The translations under genes were made by a program, and so were the position numbers. 64,000 bases of DNA, from positions 6,696,001 to 6,760,000 of the forward strand of contig JAGMUV010000001.1 in assembly GCA_020744425.1 (NCBI GenBank), read 5' to 3'. The stretch comes from Dactylonectria macrodidyma (lineage: Eukaryota; Ascomycota; Sordariomycetes; Hypocreales; Nectriaceae). Of the stretch, positions 10,968-20,916 are shown piece after piece; positions within the stretch are counted from its first letter, which is position 1, and each line of letters opens with the position of its first letter. The notes beneath the pieces are model-generated. The model was given only the letters and a program-made list of their open reading frames with translations, ran no database searches and was not told the origin of the DNA.

Positions 10968-12875
10968 CTAGTAGACATAGATGAAATCCTCATTCTTCAA
11001 GTCCGTGACGTCCTCGATTGTGCCTTGGCCAACATTATCCTCAACCTTGTTCAACACTCCATCCTGATGTCTGATTGCCTTGCCGTCCATCATGCTCAGG
11101 TCCTGAATATGCTCAGGCTTGCCAAGGGCCTTTCGCTTAGCCGCTTGTCGACGGTTCAAGATTTTGATCAGAAGCATCCCTGCTAGGATGAATAGTGCGA
11201 GGGCGATGAACAAGACGAGATTGGCCTTCAAGCCTCTATCGTATCGTGGCTTTTCACTGGTCCGGAACAGAAGCGGCCCTATGATGTTGCCTGTGCTTGA
11301 CCCGATGAAGATGCAAGCTGTCGTAACCTTTCTCTTGGTATCGCCGGCCGTGTTTTGGCCCGACCATGAGTAAATGAGAGGTGTGATGCCGGGATAAAAC
11401 GAGATGATGTAGTATCCTGTAAGCAGCACTGCGCGATCGCTGGGGTCGCGACCAGTGGCTAGAAGGATTGAGCAGCCGGCAATGGGAGGTAGACAGAGAA
11501 GAAGTAGGACAGGAGACTTCATCTTGATCTTGTCTGCCAACCACGCACCGCCAAGTGTGGCAATCATTTGGACGGCGCCGAAAGGCATGTAGAAGAGGAT
11601 TGTTTTGAAAGAGTCAAAGCCGAATGATTCGATGATGAGAGGGCCAAAGGTTGAAATGCCTCCGCTTGGAATACTAAAGGCGTCGAGTTAGCCAACGCGT
11701 ACGTGATGTAATTGCGAAGGTCGACTTACGAAATGAGGATGATGAGAGAAAACCAGAGCCAAGTCTTGATGTCAAGAGCGCACTCTCGGACATGGTCCCA
11801 CTTCCACTCTCCCGTACCCATTCCCATTTGATTCATTCGTAGTCGTTCGATGGCGATTTCTTTTTCTTCGGCAGTGAGGAACTTGGCTTTTTGAGGAGAG
11901 TCAGGCATGAAGATGCTTGTGGTTGTCAGTATTTACATTGGTGGGGTATCCGATCGTTCACAACTTACAGCATGACAAAGGAGAACACGACAGTAAGTAG
12001 ACCACAGAATAGAAAGATTATCTAGGAGGGGTCAGTATCAGGTTAATCTCTTGGCTATGTTGGCAGAGCAATGCATACTTGGTAGGGTCGCAGGTGAGAG
12101 TGAATGTGGCCCAGGCCATACGAGAGCAAGCTGCCCACCTATGAAGTCTGGTAAGTATTCATCCTGTTAGGCGATGACTCAGTATTGGTCCTACCATGTT
12201 GACAATGCCTAGCATGGCATACCAAGAAGCGTTACGGGCCGTCTGTTCGCTTCGCCTGTACCACATTTGGACAACAGCAATAAACGTGGGGGCTGTTTAG
12301 AATCAGCACACTTGATCCCAGTAATACTGGAGACAAACAACGGATCTCTTACCGACAGAGGCTTCAAACATGCCCAACAGTAAACGGGCAGCCATCAATC
12401 CACCAAAACTAGTCGCCGCCGTCATGCCACACAGGACAGCACCCCAGCAAAAGACCATAACGCCAGAGAACTTGCCCATAGGGAACTTGACGAGGCTGTA
12501 GGCCACGAGAGGCTGGAAGACCAGCTGGGCCACGTAAACAACGGAGCCAAGCCATGAGAACTGGTCGCCGACTAGGTTGGTATCTTCGATGAGACCAAAG
12601 ACGGACGCGTAGGAGAGGGTGGTCTTGTCGAGGGATTGGAGGCAGTAGACGAAGAGGATCAAGGGAAGGATTCGAAGGTCGATCTTTCGTAGGACACGGG
12701 CGTTGTCTTCGGGGGTGACGGCGATGGGATCATCATCATCATCGCGAGGAAGCTGGGCCTCCTTGTCGTGAATAGGGGACTGTCCCTGGTAGGAAGCTAC
12801 ATGCTCTGTTTGCGAGACGGCGGCGATCTCGTTATCGTTGGAGTCCACCTTGTTAGGTGGCTGTTGCTCAGCCAT
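10968..12875 (-). CDS. MFS anion:cation symporter, Dal5/allantoate-permease type
   Basis: Six exons on the minus strand: 12875-12353, 12292-12195, 12138-12079, 12021-11969, 11915-11730 and 11673-10968. All five introns (53-60 nt) are phase-consistent, giving 541 aa. After a 75-residue acidic cytosolic tail, TM1 reads LPLILFVYCLQSLDKTTLSYASV, the ACS-family hallmark. The loop K-F-P-M-G-K-F and about 12 hydrophobic segments follow. The C terminus LKNEDFIYVY is typical of fungal Dal5-like permeases. Relatives import allantoate, ureidosuccinate, nicotinate, small peptides or vitamins across the plasma membrane; the substrate here is undetermined. An upstream in-frame stretch reaches 13016 but lacks family similarity, so I take the ATG at 12875. 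It diverges from a GH31 gene across an 869-bp shared promoter. Confidence 0.92.
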
Positions 12876-13110
12876 GCTATGTTCAAGATGAATACTCTTA
12901 GAAATGGATTTTCCAGTTATATCGCCCTGGATGGCATGAAAAGCCTTAAAACAAAGTGATGACACCGAGTTGAGAGTGAGTAAGAGGATGCAGCAAGAAC
13001 GAAGATCAGCGACCAACGAGTATAATATGTATTATTTTCTACATCCGTGCGTTGGACGGCATCTTCTTCCGACCCTCGCTGTTTACGACGCTCCTACATC
13101 CATATGGAGG

Positions 13111-13224
13111 TAGTAGTAGTACGTACTACGTAGCATGTTCCCCATGAGCCATCCCCATACCCACACATGAGCCCATGGGGAACAATCAGCGTGGGTCTAT
13201 TCCCGCGCGCCCATCCCCATGGGG
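13111..13224. promoter_or_regulatory. dyad-rich divergent promoter between permease and GH31 genes
   Basis: Within 114 bp there are a perfect 14-bp palindrome GTAGTACGTACTAC (13116-13129), a perfect 11-bp inverted repeat TGTTCCCCATG (13136-13146) / CATGGGGAACA (13174-13184) spaced by 27 nt, and a 10-bp palindrome CCCCATGGGG (13215-13224). These sit about 240-350 bp upstream of the permease ATG and 520-635 bp upstream of the GH31 ATG. They look like binding sites for dimeric regulators; no factor can be named. Confidence 0.5.
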
Positions 13225-13660
13225 TGTCGATTCCTGCTCAACTGAGTTAGCCGTAAAAACAACAAGCAAGAGGTCAGTAATTTTTATCATCGGTAGTGGC
13301 ATCATGAGTGGATTCTTGACTCGCGCTGTGGTTGCATTGCCGACAGTCGGGTGCGGAGAATTCGGCCTTCGGGAGTTTTCTCCGATCCCTGCAACCTTGA
13401 GAATCGGAGATACTTGACCAAGTCCGAAACCTGTTAGCCAATCCTGAAGGACATCGTGGGTGGAATGCCGATGCTGTACGGTTTTGGTAGCCGAAGACTG
13501 GGCCGCTAAGCGTGCCGTCATGCAGAATACAGTGTGTTGATGTCGAGATCATTTGCCATGATCCATCACGGGATTCCAACTTGCAGGCCTTTTGCTTGAA
13601 GCTACTGCGCCGTCATCTTGGCATCTTTTGTGGGCAAACGTGACCAACATCGTCGTCGCT

Positions 13661-13668
13661 TATTTAAA
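13661..13668 (+). promoter_or_regulatory. candidate TATA box for the GH31 gene
   Basis: TATTTAAA lies 77 bases upstream of the ATG, a plausible core-promoter distance in filamentous fungi. Supported only by motif and position. Confidence 0.4.
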
Positions 13669-13744
13669 GCGTCTCTGTTCCGTTTCCCGATCTTGGTGAT
13701 TACTCGAAAGTGACTGCTTTCATCAAGCCTCTATCAGCCTCAAT

Positions 13745-16279
13745 ATGCCTCAGAAAGAACGTGTTCCCACCAAGTGGGCAGTCGACGCCTCAAACGCCGA
13801 CACGGATTCGGCACTTTACCTGCGATGCCAGGACTCAAAGCTTCCATTCTCCTTCTCGTTTGAAGCTGTCCGACCTAACGTCTTCCGAACTACCTTTTCC
13901 TCTGCAACTCACCCACTACCGCCCCATCCGAGCATCCCACCCGTCAACAAGGAGCTCGGCACTGCTTCGGTTTCTGCGGCAGTGACAGAGGGAAGCAAGG
14001 AAATCACAATTGGAGACATCGCTGCTACAGTCGACTGGAGCGGTGGTGTTCCTCTGCTGTCTGTTGGTTTTGCAGATAGCAAAGACGCCCCTCTGCACAG
14101 TGATTTGCCCTACCGCTCTTATGCTGTCGATAGCACCGGTGTTTCGCATTATTCTCGCTATGATGCCAAGACTCTCTACGTCGGACTCGGAGAGAAAGCT
14201 GCGCCGATGAATCTGGCGGGGAGAAAGTTTGAGCTCTCGGCTACGGACAGCTTCGGATACGACGTCTACCGGACAGATCCCTTGTACAAGAACATTCCCA
14301 TCCTCATCAACGCGACGCCTAAAGGATGCGTCGCCCTGTTTTCTACGACCTATGCCAGAGGAAGCTACTCCATCGGCGCTGAGATGGACGGCATGTGGGG
14401 ACGCTACAAGGTCTACCGTCAGGATTACGGCGGCCTGGAAGAGTTCGTCATCGTTGGCAAGACGCTCAAGGACATTGTCACGACCTATGCTAGCCTAGCG
14501 GGCAATCCTTTGCTGGTTCCGCGATGGGCGTTTGGATACCTCGGAGGAGGCATGAAGTATTCCATGTTGGACGATCCTCCTGCATCCGAAGCGTTGTTGG
14601 AGTTTGCGCACAAGCTGAAGGAGCATGACATTCCCTGTTCGGCATATCAGATGTCTTCCGGTTACACGGTTGCTGAGCACCCACCAAAGACGAGAAACGT
14701 CTTCACCTGGAATCGACACCGCTTCTCAGACCCCGAGGGCTTCATCAAGGCCTACCACAAGCTTGGAATGCGGCTCATCGCGAACATCAAGCCGTATGTG
14801 CTAGCCAACCATCCAGAATATCCCAAGCTCAAGGCTGCCGGTGCCTTGTTCATTGACTCTCACACCAATGACACCGCTATTACCAGGCTTTGGAGCGCTG
14901 GTGGCGGCGAGAGTGGCGAGGGAGGTCATATCGACTTTACTTCTGCTGCTGGATTCGACTGGTGGTATCAGGGAGTCAAGACGCTACGGGAACAGGGCAT
15001 TGACTGCATGTGGAACGACAACAACGAGTACACGATTACCGACGATGAGTGGAAGTGCGCCCTGAATCAGCCGTCGCTCAAGATCCGAGACGATGTTAAA
15101 GACCGACCAGAGGTTGGACTCTGGGGCCGAAGCCTACACACCGAGCTTCATGGAAAGTCATCCTACGATGCGCTGGTTGAAGCCGTACCAGATGAGCGAC
15201 CTTTCGTCCTCACACGAAGCGCCACCGCGGGCACGATGAGATACGCATGCAGCTCCTGGAGCGGTGACAACACCACAAGCTGGGAGAGCATGAAGGGCGC
15301 CAACGCACTGTCCTTGATAGCCGGTATGTGCTTGATGCAATGCTATGGCCACGACATTGGCGGCTTCGAAGGTCCTCAGCCCTCGCCCGAGCTGCTGCTC
15401 CGATGGGTTCAGCAGGGCATCTACTCGCCTCGCTTCGCCATCAACTGCTTCAAGACGGGCGAAGATAACAGCGTCGGCGATGTTATTGAGCCATGGATGT
15501 ATCCCGAGATCACGCCGCTGATTCGCAAGACGATTAAGCGCCGCTATGCGTTGATTCCATACATCTACTCGCTAGCTCTAGAGAGTCATCAGAAGGCCAT
15601 CCCACCGCAACGCTGGACCGGCTGGGACTATGAAAGTGATTCAGAGGTTTGGACCAAGAAGTTGACCGACGGAGAGACGCAGTACTGGCTTGGCGATGCG
15701 CTGCTCGTTGGTGGCGTGTTTGAGTCTGGTACAAGCAAAGCAGAGGTCTATCTACCAAAGGCCTCTGACGACGACGAAGGCTTCTGGAACCTCAATGCGC
15801 CTTACGAGCACTATTCTTCAGGCCAGTGGGTGAATCTTGACGCAGAGTGGCATGGAGCTGGAATTCCCGTGCTGGCGAAAGTAGGATCCGCCATCCCCGT
15901 TGGCAGAGATGTCCAAGTGCTCTCGCCTGGCGAGAAGACGAATGATGCCGACCTCCCTCTGGACGACTACCGCGCCGTCGAAATCTTCCCTCCCCGAGGT
16001 GACTCCGGCGAGAAGAAGTACGAGACTGTTTGGTACGAGGACGACGGTGTTTCTGCTGTGGCCAAGAACAAGATCTCCGAGTACACTATCTCGTACAGCG
16101 CTCACAAGACCGAGGTCAAGGTGGAATTCTCAAGAAACGAGGAGTCGGGCTTTAAGGCACCTTGGACAGAGCTGGTTGTTGTTCTTCCTGTCGGTGATGA
16201 GAGGGTTGTGTCTTCCGTCAAGACTGTCGAGGAGATTGAGAGGGATGCGCAAGGAAGGAGACAATTCCGACTGAAATAA
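13745..16279 (+). CDS. glycoside hydrolase family 31 (alpha-glucosidase-like)
   Basis: A single intronless frame of 844 aa. GH31 enzymes are retaining hydrolases with a (beta/alpha)8 barrel. The nucleophile loop reads IDCMWNDNNE with Asp at residue 425, and the acid/base loop SSWSGDNTTSW has Asp at 508. The usual family nucleophile motif is W-x-D-M-N-E, so WNDNNE marks a less common subgroup. The flanking elements LVPRWAFGYLGGGMKYS, RLIANIKPYVL and GHDIGGFEGPQPSPELLLRW agree with the family. No signal peptide is visible, so an intracellular role is likely. Substrate (maltose, isomaltose, nigerose or a glucoside) cannot be fixed. The divergent permease and the regulator ending 105 bp downstream on the opposite strand suggest a local catabolic set. 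Confidence 0.92.
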   Translation: MPQKERVPTKWAVDASNADTDSALYLRCQDSKLPFSFSFEAVRPNVFRTTFSSATHPLPPHPSIPPVNKELGTASVSAAVTEGSKEITIGDIAATVDWSGGVPLLSVGFADSKDAPLHSDLPYRSYAVDSTGVSHYSRYDAKTLYVGLGEKAAPMNLAGRKFELSATDSFGYDVYRTDPLYKNIPILINATPKGCVALFSTTYARGSYSIGAEMDGMWGRYKVYRQDYGGLEEFVIVGKTLKDIVTTYASLAGNPLLVPRWAFGYLGGGMKYSMLDDPPASEALLEFAHKLKEHDIPCSAYQMSSGYTVAEHPPKTRNVFTWNRHRFSDPEGFIKAYHKLGMRLIANIKPYVLANHPEYPKLKAAGALFIDSHTNDTAITRLWSAGGGESGEGGHIDFTSAAGFDWWYQGVKTLREQGIDCMWNDNNEYTITDDEWKCALNQPSLKIRDDVKDRPEVGLWGRSLHTELHGKSSYDALVEAVPDERPFVLTRSATAGTMRYACSSWSGDNTTSWESMKGANALSLIAGMCLMQCYGHDIGGFEGPQPSPELLLRWVQQGIYSPRFAINCFKTGEDNSVGDVIEPWMYPEITPLIRKTIKRRYALIPYIYSLALESHQKAIPPQRWTGWDYESDSEVWTKKLTDGETQYWLGDALLVGGVFESGTSKAEVYLPKASDDDEGFWNLNAPYEHYSSGQWVNLDAEWHGAGIPVLAKVGSAIPVGRDVQVLSPGEKTNDADLPLDDYRAVEIFPPRGDSGEKKYETVWYEDDGVSAVAKNKISEYTISYSAHKTEVKVEFSRNEESGFKAPWTELVVVLPVGDERVVSSVKTVEEIERDAQGRRQFRLK

Positions 16280-16384
16280 GGGCTATCAGCCAGAATAAAG
16301 TGATGAAAGAGTTTAAAATGACATTGATAATAAACCCAAACAGTTATTTTTCAAAATTGATGTTATACAAAGACATGCTCAAGC

Positions 16385-18462
16385 CTAAAGCCATCCAAAT
16401 CCGAACGACTCATCATCTGCACCTAGTGACGCCGAGAAGAACTCATCTAGCCACCCTGTCTCCACCATAGGTGATGAGAACAGTGTGAGACCAGGAAAAT
16501 CCCATTCAAAGATGAACTGGTCAGGTACAAAGGCCTCCAACTCCTCCCCGCGACCTGTATTCGCGATGTCTGGATCAAGGCCATTCTCACCGACTATCTC
16601 GTTGCCCATCATATTCACAGAGTCGGCTCTTATTGCCCGGCGATATTTTTGGATCCCACTTTGTATGAGATGCAGGTATATCCTGCTCGTGTTGCTGCTC
16701 TGCTGGCCTTCTGCCCCGCCAGCAGCGGCTCTGAGCTCCTGAACGAGAATCTCGCCATCAGCCACAAGATTTCGACCAGAAGTTCCTGGATCATCCGGCA
16801 AGAGAACAGAGAGCTTCAGAAGTAGCAGGAAGCAGAATGCACATTTCGCCCAGACAAAGTCCATCGCAAAGCGCAGGTGGCGCAGGTATGTGCGCGGCTC
16901 CTCGATGATGATGAGAAAATGCTGCATCAACGCGCCCTTGGCCATGAGCAAAATGTGTTTTTGCGTAGCCGACATGGCATCGACGTTTTCAACACCTGAT
17001 ATCCGCACCGCGCGGCATAGAGCCATACAATCGGACCAATACCGCTGGATTTGGAGATTCAGCCGCATCAGGGAGGCCTCGGCCGGTTGAAACTTCTCCG
17101 TCATGCGCACCCAGTCGTTGTACCACACGTCGATGTCGATCTTGGCGTCGGTTATGACCTGCATAGTTTCGTCGTCATCGCAGTCGCCAATGGTGGTAAG
17201 TTTCGCGTATATTTCGGCGCGGATCACGTTGAGCTCTACTTGAGAGAAGAGTCTTAAGTCTAGGGTGGTGGATAGTTGGCTGTCAAGGAGAATTCTGCAT
17301 CGTCTTACGTTGCCGCGGAACTCAAAGGAAGGCAAGTTTCCGGCGTCGACGTGCAGCATATTTCCAAGTACGAGGAGTTGCATCCATGTCCTAGTCTTTC
17401 TCATTAGCGCTTCATCGCTCTCCATCCTGTCAGAGTTTCCACGACCAGAGATCAAACGGCCGATGAGCTCATCATATGCCTCCGGCAAGCAGAGATCGAG
17501 AGACATCCGAGTGGCAATAGCCAGTAGCAACGACCTCTCCGGTGCGTAACACGCCCTGACAAGCAACGCTTGAACCGTCTCTAAGGTCGGCTCCATCGAT
17601 GATGTGATTGTTGCGGTAAGCATTCTCTTAATGTGAAAGTCGAGCCGATGCCACTCGTGCGACTCGGTGCCTCTGGTAGTCCGGTATCCGACGGCGCAGA
17701 TGATACAAAATAGCAAGCTACTTCGACTTCGTATGTCGCGTATGGTGTCGTAACGCGGGTCGAATATGGGAACGAATCGATGACATCCGTCAAAGAATGT
17801 CACCCAGTAGGAGTTAGCTTGGTCTTCGTTAAGAAGACCGGCGGTGATAAAGTCGGGCATTGGATCGACACCCCTCATCAAGAAGGCTGACCGCTTCCCT
17901 CTTGGATCTTTCTCGATGGATGGCAAAGACTCATTGGGAGACTTGTTGCTTGACGTGGATGCATGCCACTCGTGGGCATCAGGTTGAGGTTGGTGTATTG
18001 ATTGAGCGAACTGGACAGAGTTAGGTCTGGCTGAATGCCAAGCCTCGGGCCGTTCGTTCAAAGGTGATGGATTCTCTGTATTCATGGGCGCAAAGACATT
18101 CGAATCTGCCGTATCCGGTCCAGAACTTCGGCTCAATTGTAGCCTCTCTTTCAACGCCTCAATCTCATCTTCGAGGTGTTGGATCTTTCTGGTTCAAGCG
18201 GATTATTAGAGAGCCCCATATAGAATCCTGTTGGTGAAATGGCTTGACATTTGGACGAACACACGTACGATTCTTGAGCATCTTTCGGGCGTTCAACAAA
18301 AGCGCACACCTTTTTTGCACTGTGACAGCTAGAAGACTGTTAGGTCAACTCCCAGATGACTACATCAGAGCGGATGAATTTTCGTTACCGTGTGCATGGT
18401 CGTTTTCCGTCACATCGTAACTTGGATTCCCGACAAGCGCCGCAGGCTTTCTGTTTCAGCAT
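16385..18462 (-). CDS. Zn2Cys6 fungal transcription factor
   Basis: Exons 18462-18389, 18328-18269 and 18188-16385 (introns 60 and 80 nt) join in phase to 645 aa. The zinc cluster is split by the first intron: C-G-A-C-R-E-S-K-L-R-C-D-G-K-R-P-C-T-R | C-H-S-A-K-K-V-C. This gives C-x2-C-x6-C-x5-C-x2-C-x6-C (residues about 8-33), the exact GAL4-type pattern. A short coiled coil (IQHLEDEIEALKERLQLS, about 46-63) follows and should mediate dimerisation. Residues about 130-520 resemble the fungal-specific regulatory domain (RYDTIRDIRSRSSLLFCIICAVG, MSLDLCLPEAYDEL). An acidic tail ends the protein. It converges on the GH31 gene with only 105 bp between stop codons and is a candidate regulator of the GH31/permease pair. 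An upstream extension to 18588 lacks an ATG advantage. Confidence 0.9.
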
Positions 18463-20362
18463 CGAATTAGTATGTAGATCTGCGGGTCTAGTGGAAAGGG
18501 CTGGGACAAACAGGGATTCTCTTCTTCCGAACCCTCGTTGCGACATCCATCCTACTAATGAAGACGGCGTTGTAAGGGAGAAAAGCACACAACGTAATTA
18601 GGCACAAGTAGGAGGCAATTGGTCTCCAACATGAATCCTTAAACTCGCGATGGCTGCCACGTGACCTGAATCGGATGATTTTACCCCGCACAATACCCGT
18701 TTTCCGGGGATAACTCAGCCTTTCATCTCGGTTTTACGTCCAAGAGGATTCCTTGCATAGCTGTGAGACCATTCGGGAAGAATGCCGAAGGAATTAGGGA
18801 TGGAGGTGAAGTAATTTGAACGAATCACAGCAAATTGCTGAGCCATATCTTGTCTAAGTATATTGTCAGTCTTCCATCTGCGGGGACTTGAGTGGACTGT
18901 AATGCCTAACCAAAACCATCAGTAAAAACTTTACTGAGGTATTGCAGAATAACAGTAATGTGAGTATGTGTTCATTCTTGGCAAAGCACTCTTCACATAG
19001 ATCAAAACCTCGATCCCTTTATCCTTTCGCTGGGAACGCTGCACGAGTGAAGAATCCAGAACCCGCTGTTCACTCTTCCCATTCCTTCGGCCTATCCGCT
19101 ACCCTAGACCAACGTTGATATCTAGGTTCCTGGTGATAACAAACTCACAACTGAGATTTTCCTCTTTCAGCACGTGTGTTTCTAGTAAATCAATATCCAT
19201 GAATGTCATGATAAAAATTCGTGCCTAGGAAACGGCGGCTCATTTTGCTTCAGTGTAGGTCACGTATTCTCATTTCATTTCGCTGCGCCATTTCTGACAT
19301 AACCCCGACGACCTGGGGCACGCTTATTGTAATCCATCAATAGACGCAAATCAGCGATCCCGTACCTAATAGGGCTCAAAGTCACCGACGTGCATAGATT
19401 CTCAACCTTTTCGTGTCATGCAGCGAACATCACGTTGGGACAAAGCATGAGCCTGGGGGCCTCAAAGTGGTGCTGCACGTCTCAGTTCCCCGCACTAAAA
19501 TGTTGGGCATCAACTCTTGGAAGAAACGGGTAGCACTCTTGACATAACTAGCGCGCCAGGATATGTCGGTGAGGAGTGATTCACTTGCCGTCAGCATTCT
19601 AAAGCAGGGAGGAAAAGTGGACAACGTTTTGATACGGGCTACAATGGGGAGGCGAATAAGCCATGTCTCAGAATGCGACTGCCAATGGGCGCCTGGGCAA
19701 TCCGAGCCGAGACTAACGCACAGCACAGCTTGCCCCAGTAAGCCTCATGGCAGAATTAGTGATGGGCAATGCAGGCCTAATTGGCTATCATGCGGCACTA
19801 AGAATCTAGACCAGAAGCGTCCAATCATCATCTTCAGGAAGTTGTCAATAGTGTGAGCGTACAGAGCAGGTTTATTAATACGAGCTATCACTTGCAGAGT
19901 ATTTATTGATCTCGGTCAGTTTCAACTCAGCCTACCCCGTGCATATTGGGCTGTGCTTACGGAGGGGTCATGCATGTTGCGTTTTCCCGCTGTGAGGACC
20001 CAGGCCTCGGATTAGGCTCTGTTGTACCGGTATCTCTCCGTGGCTAGATGAGCGCGAAGTCGCGATTTTTAGGTAGTGTCGAGTCGCTTCTTAGTACTAA
20101 GCTCGTAGCTGTAGTGAAGTACACTCCGACAAGAACTTCTAGTTTTGTTAATTCGTGTGCTAATCGCGTGGCCGAGGAACGGCCCGCGCCAAGCCCTCGC
20201 ACTAAGATTTGCGCCATGGTTTGTAGTGGCAGCTAACTGTTGAGAATTCATCCAAGTTCTTGTACCGCGTGTGGACGACTAAGTATTGTGGCTGGCTGAC
20301 TGCTCATGAGCAGCATGTGATTGCAGTAGTAAACTGCACAAATTGATAGTTGTGGGCATTCC
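18463..20362. other. 1.9-kb gene-free stretch
   Basis: No convincing gene. A minus-strand frame at 19430-19726 (98 codons) and one at 20069-20251 show no domain I recognise and are interrupted on both sides. Composition is mixed, without long AT-rich blocks. Confidence 0.5.
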
Positions 20363-20503
20363 GAGACATGCATCATCTGGACGCAGCAGACTCAACCCCG
20401 CTCTGAAGGAATGTGACTTGCTTCGAAGGATCTATCATATAAACTATGGAAACATTCAGGCGACTCAGCTACCCCGCCAAGAACCTGCGGCTTGGGTCTA
20501 GGC
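20363..20503 (+). repeat. degenerate direct repeat, upstream copy
   Basis: Aligns with 20577-20717 at a nearly constant offset of 213-214 nt. Shared blocks are AGACATGCAT, CTCAACCCCGC, GAATGTGA, AGCTACC and CCAAGA. The intervening sequence is diverged. Not coding. Confidence 0.6.
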
Positions 20504-20576
20504 TACTCCGAACTAATGACCGCTCTGGCTGGATGACTAGCGTAACTACGCAGATCGATAGTAATCGATAGGCCTC

Positions 20577-20717
20577 AGACATGCATGTGAGCAGAGGATA
20601 GACACTCAACCCCGCACCAAAAGAATGTGATATTACTGTTTGAGGACGCTGGCATATGTATTCAGCTCATGTTATGCTTAGCTACCTAGCCAAGATCTTG
20701 TTGCTGTGGTCTAGACA
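20577..20717 (+). repeat. degenerate direct repeat, downstream copy
   Basis: Second copy of the block at 20363-20503. It ends 200 bp before the ATG of the flavoenzyme gene and overlaps an in-frame upstream extension of that gene, which argues that the extension is not coding. Confidence 0.6.
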
Positions 20718-20824
20718 AAACTGGGCCTTGAAGTGGCGCATCACACACTTCACCGCTAGGTCTTGGTACTCGGAAGCGGCACCTGACTGGCAGTGTTCAG
20801 TTGATATCAATTTGACAGACGGGT

Positions 20825-20832
20825 CTATATAC
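20825..20832 (+). promoter_or_regulatory. candidate TATA box for the flavoenzyme gene
   Basis: CTATATAC is 85-92 bases before the ATG at 20917. It lies inside the longer possible reading frame that begins at 20656, supporting the shorter start. Confidence 0.4.
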
Positions 20833-20916
20833 AAGAGAGCACGACGCCCACAGAAGCTCCATGTTTCTTGGAATCAAACCCTGGGACACCACTGCCTGTC
20901 ATACACTCTACCCATC

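Noticed and set aside
10968..18462. Secondary-metabolite gene cluster
   Set aside because: A permease, a hydrolase and a regulator are present but no polyketide synthase, NRPS, terpene synthase or P450; a catabolic set fits better.
20656..20916. 87-codon N-terminal extension of the amino-acid oxidase
   Set aside because: Overlaps a degenerate non-coding direct repeat and contains a TATA-like site at 20825; family similarity begins after the ATG at 20917.
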